From: Candidatus Woesearchaeota archaeon
GTDB taxonomy: Archaea > Nanobdellota > Nanobdellia > Woesearchaeales > UBA12501
NCBI GenBank assembly: GCA_014729495.1
Contig: WJJV01000013.1
Coordinates: 1 to 19,626 of the forward strand
Direction of reading: 5' to 3'
DNA length: 19,626 nucleotides
Part shown: piece by piece, positions 13,886-19,626 of the stretch
How the letters are laid out: each line of letters starts with the position of its first letter
Numbering within the stretch: the stretch's first letter is position 1
Position numbers and translations under genes: made by a program
Notes under the pieces: model-generated
Told to the model about the DNA's origin: nothing
Seen by the model: the letters and a program-made list of their open reading frames with translations, nothing else
Databases searched by the model: none

Positions 13886-15720
13886 AGGTCACCTCTGTAT
13901 TTCACCAGGAATAGCTCCAATAACATGGCTATCAAGGCTATGATTATCAGGTATATCTCCAGATTCACATCCTTCCTTCGCTCCACTTCCTGAAGCTGGA
14001 ACTCATGCTTTCCTGTTGTATCAAATGTGGTCTCCCTGTTTATGTCAGATTCAGCCTCGCTCAGGAGGTTGGCTGATATTGTCTTATCATTATAGGTGTA
14101 GAATCCTGCGCCGTCAAGCAGTATCCTGTCAGTCCTTATGCTCTCATCCGGTGTCCTGACCTGAGTCTCAGCTCCGAGTGCTATAAGCTTTCCTGTAGGA
14201 TAATTGAAGCTGTTGATATCTTCAGTGCCTGCAAGCGAGTTGATCAGATCATTCCAGAACACAGGATATGATGGTGAGGACTTGAATGTCGCCATCCTGT
14301 CAAGTATTCCATAATAGACAATGCTGCCTTCGCCTCTTCCTGAAGAGACTATGACAGGATTATTGTCAGCTGTCATGGCATAAACAACAGAGTTATTTTC
14401 TGCTCTGGCTATGAAATACTGATTGGTTGTTCCAAAATCAATGCTCTCATCATCCACAAACCCATATAATGATGCACTTGACTGAGAGTAGGGATATATC
14501 TTTGTGGATATCTGCTCAGCACGGTCTGATATGGAAACAGGGATTATATTGCCGTAGTCTGTCTCGTGTGAGTCAGGTTTTGCAGTGACTACAACTGATC
14601 TCCCTCTTTTCACAAAATCCTCAAGATTATCGAGTGTTCCTGTGAGAAGCTTGCCGTGGTCAAGACTGCCCAGGATTATCACATCAAACTCTCCAAAATC
14701 AGGGATTATAGGGGGTTCTGCTATTTTCAGGCTGATGTCCCTTGATGCCTCCATGGCATTCCTCAGATACTTGTTGATATCATTTGTTATGAGCAGCACA
14801 TTTATGTCAGCCATGTCAGGAGCAGTTATGTAAGCTGAGTTGTCAGGCATGAGATCATCTTTCTCATTTATCCTGACTTCTGTCTCGCCAGAAGGTGTCT
14901 CAAAAGAGAATGATGTGATAGAATGAGGATCCATTGACATGGATACTTTCTTTATCTCATTATCTCTGTTGACAACACTTATTGTAAGCTCTTTATCATT
15001 GTCATTATAGTTCTTTATGAATACATCTGTCTCATATCTTGTTATGACCAGGTCTATTATGCCTGCATTGTCGCCTGGCTCTCCTATATCAACAAGATCA
15101 ACAACCGCGCCGTCAGCCTCAAGTATCTTCTTCACGACATTGGGGTCAGGACCGCTTGTGTATGCAAAATCACTCAGCACAATGACTCTTCCTTCCTCTC
15201 CCTGAAGCAGGTCCTTTGCGAGAAGCATCGCATCACCGAGATTAGTGCCCACATCCTTTGGCTCAATCCTTGAGAGAATGCTGCTTGCCTCCCCTTTATT
15301 CTTATTGTCAAGGAGAAGTACAGGGAATTCCTGGGCAAGAACGATGCTTACATCACCTTTCATTGATGACTTTGCTATATCCACAGCATCATCAAACCTC
15401 TGGCTGTCATGAGCTGCCATGCTCGCAGAAGCGTCAAGTATTATCACAGTGTTAGCTGAAGCAGAGTCATATGCAATGTTTATTATTGGCTGCATTATGG
15501 CAAGTGCAAGAGCAGCAAGGGCTATTGCCTGCAGTAGGAATATAAGGTTCTTCAGAAGTTTCTCAAGAAAAGAGCTCTTTATTGACTTGCCAGACTCCTT
15601 TATTATGAACATAAGAGAAGGGATTGTCACGTCCTTTGGCCTGGGCCTGATAAGATAGATTATGAGCAAGGCGACGAGTGACATGAATGCCCATGCTCCG
15701 AGAGTGAATCCGAATTCCAT
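13882..15720 (-). CDS. BatA-like membrane protein with vWA domain
   Basis: The 612-aa protein begins with the BatA-type N-terminal region: TM1 (about 7-24), R-P-R-P-K-D-V-T-I-P-S-L-M-F, and TM2 (about 57-78). It is followed by a vWA domain with a full MIDAS (V-I-I-L-D96-A-S-A-S100), G-T-N-L-G-D-A, and V-L-S-D-F. The region after it (about 205-570) is beta-rich with a second alpha/beta part (about 315-380: I-N-V-L-L-I-T-N-D ... F-D-V-I-I-L-G). A C-terminal TM (about 586-606) ends with K-Y-R-G-D-L. BatA-like proteins partner with MoxR and DUF58 proteins. It is the first gene of the cluster, preceded by GAGGT and AT-rich promoter boxes, and is translationally coupled to the next gene. Confidence 0.92.
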   Translation of the reverse strand: MEFGFTLGAWAFMSLVALLIIYLIRPRPKDVTIPSLMFIIKESGKSIKSSFLEKLLKNLIFLLQAIALAALALAIMQPIINIAYDSASANTVIILDASASMAAHDSQRFDDAVDIAKSSMKGDVSIVLAQEFPVLLLDNKNKGEASSILSRIEPKDVGTNLGDAMLLAKDLLQGEEGRVIVLSDFAYTSGPDPNVVKKILEADGAVVDLVDIGEPGDNAGIIDLVITRYETDVFIKNYNDNDKELTISVVNRDNEIKKVSMSMDPHSITSFSFETPSGETEVRINEKDDLMPDNSAYITAPDMADINVLLITNDINKYLRNAMEASRDISLKIAEPPIIPDFGEFDVIILGSLDHGKLLTGTLDNLEDFVKRGRSVVVTAKPDSHETDYGNIIPVSISDRAEQISTKIYPYSQSSASLYGFVDDESIDFGTTNQYFIARAENNSVVYAMTADNNPVIVSSGRGEGSIVYYGILDRMATFKSSPSYPVFWNDLINSLAGTEDINSFNYPTGKLIALGAETQVRTPDESIRTDRILLDGAGFYTYNDKTISANLLSEAESDINRETTFDTTGKHEFQLQEVERRKDVNLEIYLIIIALIAMLLELFLVKYRGDL

Positions 15721-15752
15721 GCAATACCTCTTTTCCTAACAGTCTGATGTTA

Positions 15753-15810
15753 AATATATTTACAGTGATATCTATTGATATCAGAGTTTTTATATATTGT
15801 GGTATATAAA
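15753..15810 (-). promoter_or_regulatory. Promoter region of the vWA/MoxR operon
   Basis: Three TATA-like boxes lie in series on the minus strand: TTTATATA (15810-15803) after CAAAACC, TATATAAAAA (15797-15787), and AATATATTTAA (15766-15753). Depending on the one used, the leader would be about 60, 45 or 15 nt. The first has the best BRE. Confidence 0.5.
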
Positions 15811-15849
15811 GGTTTTGAAGAAAATGTTGGTACTATTTAATGCACTGAC

Positions 15850-16275
15850 CTTTGATATCGGCAACAACATTGGATTCGTACACGGTCAAGAAAGAGAGTT
15901 TTTAATTTATATTGCAGCAACAACAACAGTGGACTCATATACGGCCAAATTGCTTCGCAATTTGTCCTACTCGTAAAGGGAAAAACCACACTGCGTATGG
16001 TTTTTCCCTCTACACTCAGTATTCGTTCGTGTTGTTGCTGCCTGACTAAAGCCAAAAGAAAGCACCACCTCGCCAACATAGCATTAGCAGCATCTTATTG
16101 GCGAGGCTAGGAATACTAAAGATAAACGTTCCATATAAACTTTAGCCACCTCGCCGTGGTCGGATTTGCTGTGCATGTCAGCGAGGCTAGGAAGAAAATG
16201 CATAATAAACAAACACCAAAAGCTTTCGCCACCTCTCCAACATCAGAAGAGCAGCATCATATCATAAATGTTAGG
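15850..16275 (-). repeat. Element D: inverted copy of the structured intergenic element
   Basis: Read on the minus strand it has the same order as B and C. An incomplete stem arm comes first (TTGGAGAGG, 16240-16232). Then come CCTCGCTG (16186-16179) with CGGCGAGG (16156-16149, one mismatch), an extra 9-bp stem CCTCGCCAA/TTGGCGAGG (16106-16098 with 16076-16068), and the outer stem GCAGCAACAACA (16041-16030 in sense) with TGTTGTTGCTGC (15925-15914). Inside are the 19-bp hairpin (15973-16013), identical to that of B, and an 8-bp hairpin CAAATTGC/GCAATTTG (15946-15964) with a GAA loop. The tail matches GACCGTGTACGAATCC and GTTGTTGCCGATAT of element A. It carries one more CCTCGCC hairpin than B or C. 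Confidence 0.85.
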
Positions 16276-16301
16276 GGGCATTGTCAACCAGAACCATACA
16301 A

Positions 16302-16318
16302 AATTTTAAATAGTATAA
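16302..16318 (+). promoter_or_regulatory. TATA region of the 16399 gene
   Basis: TTTTAAATAGTATAAA lies about 26-34 bp before 16334-16342, so the transcript would start just before the upstream ATG at 16342. It lies immediately beyond element D. Confidence 0.5.
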
Positions 16319-16341
16319 ACACCTAATATCCCTGGTGCCTT

Positions 16342-16392
16342 ATGCAGTTGCGACAATTCAGCAGAGAGGACATGGAAGCTTTCTTCAGGTAG
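16342..16392 (+). CDS. In-frame upstream segment (16 codons + UAG) of the hypothetical gene
   Basis: ATG with GGTG six bases before it opens MQLRQFSREDMEAFFR and ends in TAG. The distance to the ATG at 16399 is 57 nt, so the segment is in the same frame as the downstream protein, with only TAG-Asn-Leu between them. It could be a short leader peptide, an old N-terminus cut off by a nonsense mutation, or the true N-terminus if UAG is read through. The residues before and after the stop together look like one amphipathic helix, which favours an original continuous protein. Confidence 0.45.
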   Translation: MQLRQFSREDMEAFFR

Positions 16393-16398
16393 AATCTA

Positions 16399-16962
16399 AT
16401 GATTGATGACAGGAAAGCCAGGGATTATGTTTCTGGAATGCTTGTCAGGTTTGCGTATGAAGCGGATTTTGGGAGGGTATTCTCTGAAAAGCCTCTTTCA
16501 GTAGGCCTTTACGAACTCTGGGAGTCTGGCGACAAGGCTCTTGCTTATGATGGATTCAGGAAGAATGGAGATGCCATACTATGGCTCTGTGGTTTCTTTC
16601 CTGACAGGCTTGCAAAGCACAGAAAACCAAGAGGCAGCCATCATGTCATGGGCATGGGGCTTGGATGGTATGTTGAGAAAGGAAGGCTTGCATATAATTC
16701 TGCTATTGATCTGGGCAATGAGATAAGGGTTGGAGGAGACCAGATAGAGACACTGAGCAAGGTGAGTGGAGGATTTGAGGACTGCTCAAGAGCCATACTT
16801 GAGATGAGAGTAAGGGCCAGCGAAGGCAATGCTGTTGCAGAGCCTGAGATTCTGAATGAGATATCAGATGTTCTGTATAAAGGCCAGGATGCTGCTGCAA
16901 GGATAGTGCAGATAGCAGGAAGGGTCAGGCCTACATTGAGTTTTGTGCATTACGATGAATAG
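16399..16962 (+). CDS. Conserved hypothetical protein, 187 aa
   Basis: There is no known function. The helical protein contains Y-V-S-G-M-L-V-R-F (10-18), G-D-A-I-L-W-L-C-G-F-F-P-D-R-L (57-71) and G-W-Y-V-E-K-G-R-L-A-Y (88-98). This is a pattern I know from uncharacterised bacterial proteins with 'G-D-x-x-L-x-x-(S/A)-G-(L/F)-F-P-(E/D)' followed by 'Y-Y-V-x-M-G-x-x-A-Y'; the assignment is from memory. In those proteins a helix of about 20 residues precedes the 'Y-L-V-x-L-L-x-x-F' motif, which here falls upstream of an in-frame TAG (16390-16392). The ATG at 16399 has AGGT eight bases upstream, so internal initiation is possible. No TM segment or catalytic signature is seen. Confidence 0.75.
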   Translation: MIDDRKARDYVSGMLVRFAYEADFGRVFSEKPLSVGLYELWESGDKALAYDGFRKNGDAILWLCGFFPDRLAKHRKPRGSHHVMGMGLGWYVEKGRLAYNSAIDLGNEIRVGGDQIETLSKVSGGFEDCSRAILEMRVRASEGNAVAEPEILNEISDVLYKGQDAAARIVQIAGRVRPTLSFVHYDE

Positions 16963-17013
16963 CTGGCATTCTTTATTTATAAGAATTATATTCCTAACCG
17001 AACGTTGACAGCA

Positions 17014-17025
17014 AAGGTATAAAAA
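17014..17025 (+). promoter_or_regulatory. BRE/TATA promoter of purM
   Basis: CAAAGGTATAAAAA matches the archaeal BRE/TATA pattern. It predicts transcription from about 17047, with a leader of about 22 nt holding GAGGGGATGAT before the ATG at 17069. Confidence 0.68.
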
Positions 17026-17068
17026 GGACCAGGACACAAGACAACAAAAATGATGAGGGGATGATCTT

Positions 17069-18250
17069 ATGACAGATGATATGAAAGATACTGCTGATTA
17101 TGAAGCGAGTGAGGAGAAAGCCATTGCAGACGGTAAAGCAGCATTCAAAAGAGCTGAATGGCTGGCTGACAGAGCTTTTGAAAAGTTTGAAGGTTTCTTT
17201 GCTGAACTGAGAGACTGCCCTGTGAGTCCGGATCATTATGAGGTCTTCCTTGTTGACGGAAACGGAACAAAGCTTTTCCTGAGCGCATGGTCTGATGATT
17301 ACAGGCAGGGTCCGATTGACGGCATTGCGATGAATGCAAATGACATGGCAACACTTATTCATACATTTCCTTCTTCAATAAATATCTACATGGCCTGCCA
17401 GACCTGGGTTGAAGAAAACAAGATGGGAGAGATTATGAATGGATTTGTGGACGGGCTTGAAAAGATAAGGGTTCCTCATGCTCCATGGAATATCAATAAA
17501 GGCAAGATAGAGACTGCATCACTAGATGAGATGATATCTCTTGGTATTCCCAATAAGGGAGTTGATTTTGGTATTGTGATGACTGGGTATATTGCAAAAG
17601 ACAAGGTTCCTAATCTTGACCCAAAGCCAGGACAGCCTATTGTAGGTGTCTCATCAACAGGCCTGCACAGCAATGGCTATACAGGAGCAAGGCATGTTCT
17701 TATAAGTCCTGAACAAGCAGAAAGTCTTGAGTCAAATCCGGAATGGAGGAAACAATACAGAGGAAGATTCAGTCTTCATGACAGACCAGATATCCTTGAA
17801 GGCAAGACTGTGCTTGAGGCAATGCAGATTCCCACAGCACTTTATCTTGTTGAAGCTGCAATGATGGGTCAGAAGTTTGATGACAGGGATATTTATGGAG
17901 TGAACATAACAGGAAATGGCCTTCATAATTTCAACAGGGCAGGACAGGGTGTTTCATTCGAGATAACTGATCCTTTTGATCCTCATCCGATACACATGCT
18001 TCTTGTTCAGGAGTCAGGATGGGATGTTGAGAAATCATACAGGAAGCAGAATATGGGTATGGGTTTTGCATATGTGTTCCCTGACCTTGAAACTGCAGAA
18101 GAAGCTGTTAATCTCATAAATGAAAGAGGAGAGAACACAGCAAAGATTGCCGGAGAAGTGGGGAACCTGAAAAAGTCTGAGGATGAGATGAGGACAACAC
18201 TGCACAAGCATTATGAGGGCAATGAACCAGTGGACTTTGTAGGCTATTGA
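17069..18250 (+). CDS. purM: Phosphoribosylformylglycinamidine cyclo-ligase (PurM, AIR synthase), divergent
   Basis: PurM closes FGAM to AIR with ATP, the fifth step of purine synthesis. Family motifs are visible: V-D-G-N-G-T-K (62-68, canonical D-G-V-G-T-K), I-A-M-N-A-N-D-M (86-93, canonical V-A-M-x-x-N-D-I), S-S-T-G-L-H-S-N-G-Y (195-204), the I-P-T-A-L-Y segment, I-T-G-N-G-L-H-N (canonical I-T-G-G-G-L-x-x-N) and N-M-G-M-G-F. It is longer than typical PurM (393 versus about 345 aa). The canonical G-G-E-T-A-E-M-P is replaced by K-G-K-I-E-T-A-S, and an acidic/basic N-terminal extension is present. The ATG has GAGGGGATGAT before it. No other purine gene is in the window. A PurM-superfamily enzyme with another substrate is the main alternative. 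Confidence 0.82.
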   Translation: MTDDMKDTADYEASEEKAIADGKAAFKRAEWLADRAFEKFEGFFAELRDCPVSPDHYEVFLVDGNGTKLFLSAWSDDYRQGPIDGIAMNANDMATLIHTFPSSINIYMACQTWVEENKMGEIMNGFVDGLEKIRVPHAPWNINKGKIETASLDEMISLGIPNKGVDFGIVMTGYIAKDKVPNLDPKPGQPIVGVSSTGLHSNGYTGARHVLISPEQAESLESNPEWRKQYRGRFSLHDRPDILEGKTVLEAMQIPTALYLVEAAMMGQKFDDRDIYGVNITGNGLHNFNRAGQGVSFEITDPFDPHPIHMLLVQESGWDVEKSYRKQNMGMGFAYVFPDLETAEEAVNLINERGENTAKIAGEVGNLKKSEDEMRTTLHKHYEGNEPVDFVGY

Positions 18251-18256
18251 TCTGAC

Positions 18257-18272
18257 CCGCAAACTTTTTAAA
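18257..18272 (+). promoter_or_regulatory. BRE/TATA promoter of the PAC2 gene
   Basis: CCGCAAACTTTTTAAA lies 6 bp after the purM stop. The predicted start of transcription (about 18294) falls almost on the GTG at 18296, so the mRNA is probably leaderless or has about 11 nt before the ATG at 18305. Confidence 0.6.
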
Positions 18273-18295
18273 CCACCTCTTTCTCTTTTTTCATT

Positions 18296-19081
18296 GTGGT
18301 TGATATGACTTTCAGGATAAAGAGATTTCTCGCAAAGATACCGAAGCTGAACGATCCGGTTCTAATTGAGGGCTTGCCAGGCATAGGCAATGTTGGCAAG
18401 GTGGCTGTTGATTTCATGATAGACAAGACAGGTGCGAGGAAGATCATGGAGATAACCTCGCATTCATTCCCTCACTCTGTGTTCGTCAATGAGGAGAACA
18501 TTGTCGAGCTTCCGGTGATAGAGATATTCTACAAGAAGAGGAAAGGCAAGAATGACCTTGTGTTCCTTGCAGGAGACATCCAGCCCATGGATGAGGCTGG
18601 ATCATATGAGCTTACCCATCATGTCCTTGACATATTCAATGGCATGAAAGGAAAGGAGATCATAACCCTTGGAGGCATTGGCCTGGCAGACATCCCTGAG
18701 AATCCCAGTGTATACTGTACTGGAAACTCCAAGCAGATGATACAGAGATTCGTCAAAGGGGAGAAGATAAAGAAGGATCTTTTCGGCATTGTAGGGCCTA
18801 TTGTCGGAGTGACAGGCCTGCTCATAGGCATCGGCAGGGAGAGGAAGATGGATGGTGTCTGCCTGCTGGCTGAGACATATGGGCATCCCCTGTATCTCGG
18901 TGTAAAAGGAAGCAAAGAAGTGCTCAAGATACTCAACAAGAAGCTTGACCTTGAAATTGACATCAGCACAATAAACCAGGAGATACATGAGATTGAGGAA
19001 GAGCTTTCAAAGAAAGCAAAGGACATCAATGAGCTGATGAAACCAAAGAAGAGTTCTGATAAGACAAATTATATAGGTTAG
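18296..19081 (+). CDS. PAC2-family protein (proteasome assembly chaperone homologue)
   Basis: The 261-aa protein carries the PAC2 signature near its N-terminus (V-L-I-E-G-L-P-G-I-G-N-V-G-K-V-A, about 22-37), V-F-L-A-G-D-I-Q-P, L-G-G-I-G-L-A-D-I-P, G-I-V-G-P-I-V-G-V-T-G-L-L-I-G-I-G, and L-L-A-E-T-Y-G-H-P. It ends with a coiled-coil tail (about 225-250) rich in Glu, Ile and Lys. Archaeal PbaA-type relatives have been linked to proteasome assembly, but archaeal function is not settled, so no symbol is given. Two starts are possible: GTG at 18296 (leaderless by promoter position) or ATG at 18305, after GGTTGAT. The stop TAG overlaps the stop of the convergent cold-shock gene by 4 bp. Confidence 0.88.
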   Translation: MVDMTFRIKRFLAKIPKLNDPVLIEGLPGIGNVGKVAVDFMIDKTGARKIMEITSHSFPHSVFVNEENIVELPVIEIFYKKRKGKNDLVFLAGDIQPMDEAGSYELTHHVLDIFNGMKGKEIITLGGIGLADIPENPSVYCTGNSKQMIQRFVKGEKIKKDLFGIVGPIVGVTGLLIGIGRERKMDGVCLLAETYGHPLYLGVKGSKEVLKILNKKLDLEIDISTINQEIHEIEEELSKKAKDINELMKPKKSSDKTNYIG

Positions 19082-19374
19082 AAGTAAAAATCTGCTCCCT
19101 CATACTGATCTCCAGTGCGCACAACCTTCTCTGCCTGCAGTCCTTTTGGAGTGTCAATCCATGTGAATGTCACGATATCTGAATCATAAAGTGTCCTGTA
19201 GCCAGGGCTGTCTATGTGTGAGAAATGCACAAAGATATCTGCCTTATCCATGTCAAGCTTTCCTGTGTTTGGATCCATCCTGTAGATGAAGCCGAATCCT
19301 TTCTGATCGTTGAAGAATTTTACTACTCCCCTGCACATGCCCTTGCATTTGTCATCGATGCTTTTGTCATCCAT
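19078..19374 (-). CDS. Cold-shock-domain RNA/DNA-binding protein
   Basis: The 98-aa protein is a single cold-shock domain with a short N-terminal extension. RNP1 is K-G-F-G-F-I (25-30) and RNP2 is I-F-V-H-F-S-H-I (47-54), preceded by G-V-V-K-F-F-N. Aromatic residues that stack on bases are kept. Cold-shock proteins bind single-stranded RNA or DNA and melt structure. The N-terminal M-D-D-K-S-I-D-D-K-C-K-G-M-C precedes the usual start; a second Met at residue 13 would give a standard-length protein. A TATA box 25 nt before the first ATG and the lack of a Shine-Dalgarno favour a leaderless transcript from 19374. Its 3' end overlaps the PAC2 gene tail to tail by 4 bp. Confidence 0.93.
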   Translation of the reverse strand: MDDKSIDDKCKGMCRGVVKFFNDQKGFGFIYRMDPNTGKLDMDKADIFVHFSHIDSPGYRTLYDSDIVTFTWIDTPKGLQAEKVVRTGDQYEGADFYF

Positions 19375-19393
19375 TCAAAAAATTTTACTATAT

Positions 19394-19404
19394 GATATAA
19401 AATA
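19394..19404 (-). promoter_or_regulatory. TATA box of the cold-shock gene
   Basis: On the minus strand, TATTTTATATC is centred about 25 nt before the ATG at 19374, the spacing expected for leaderless transcription. Confidence 0.55.
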
Positions 19405-19479
19405 CTTTTTGTTTTTCTTCTCCACCAAACTGGGACAAAAAGTATCATTTCTTTCACTACAGGATAATAAATAAAACAG

Positions 19480-19493
19480 AAATAAATATAAAT
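19480..19493 (+). promoter_or_regulatory. Candidate TATA box of the right-edge gene
   Basis: AAATAAATATAAAT would place transcription start near 19513, about 85 nt before the ATG at 19598. A/T-rich surroundings make the call weak. Confidence 0.35.
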
Positions 19494-19597
19494 GACAGAT
19501 GATATACTGTTTTTATGGGGGCTCTGATGCAATACAATAAAGGTATTGGTTTTTCTAGTTGTTTTTATGGAATGAAAATCAAAGTGAGGTGTTTTGA

Positions 19598-19626
19598 ATG
19601 GGAGAATATGTAGGTGAGATATCGCA
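19598..19626 (+). CDS. Start of a gene cut by the window edge
   Basis: ATG preceded by GTGAGGTG (10 bases upstream) opens Met-Gly-Glu-Tyr-Val-Gly-Glu-Ile-Ser and runs off the window. Nine residues do not allow a family assignment. A competing frame from ATG at 19528 has only 28 codons and no ribosome site. Confidence 0.5.

Noticed and set aside
15850..16275. Insertion sequence or transposon with terminal inverted repeats and a target-site duplication around element D.
   Set aside because: I could find no matching flanking direct repeats and no transposase frame. The inverted repeats are internal stems rather than termini.

Overview
The window reads as an archaeal chromosome segment. The evidence is Alba, the archaeal/eukaryotic ribosomal protein S17e, an archaeal-type SepF, a PAC2-family proteasome-chaperone homologue, BRE/TATA-type promoters about 26 nt before starts (several genes look leaderless), and Shine-Dalgarno sites of the AGGAGGTGAT type. 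No gene here fixes the lineage; an FtsZ/SepF-using euryarchaeal or DPANN-like archaeon fits, but this is inference.

Layout. (1) 1-447: non-coding hairpin-rich repeats (element A). (2) 503-1199, minus: S17e, Alba and a 56-aa single-TM protein with a TTG start, one tight operon; sepF (1395-1805, plus) diverges from it. (3) 1878-3564, minus: three overlapping genes for three divergent paralogues of an unrecognised, aromatic-rich ~185-aa family. (4) 3845-7136, minus: a TreT-type trehalose synthase and a fused GT4 glycosyltransferase-HAD phosphatase, which suggests synthesis of a glycoside or compatible solute. (5) 7233-15720, minus: a MoxR/von Willebrand A membrane cluster made of a BatA-like vWA protein, a large membrane protein with two MIDAS motifs, a TM coiled-coil protein, a three-TM protein, a MoxR AAA+ ATPase and a DUF58 protein. 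Two large non-coding elements (B and C) interrupt it and a third (D) lies upstream of it. (6) 16399-19081, plus: a hypothetical gene preceded by an in-frame UAG, a divergent PurM, and a PAC2 protein, which converges on a cold-shock-domain gene (19374-19078, minus). The first codons of another gene lie at the right edge.

The most striking content is the non-coding element family (A partial, B, C, D inverted). Each full copy has 'GCCTC(T/G)CC' hairpins followed by a branched structure: an outer stem GGCAGCAACAAC / GTTGTTGCTGCC enclosing a long hairpin and a short, sequence-variable hairpin. Stem sequences differ between copies while pairing is kept, and in copies B and C an internal 5'-GA/5'-GA loop in the outer stem is flanked by helices that co-vary. 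This points to selection on structure, as expected for a non-coding RNA or a hairpin-recognised mobile or genome-organising DNA element. I do not recognise the family. No transposase or other partner protein is visible in the window.
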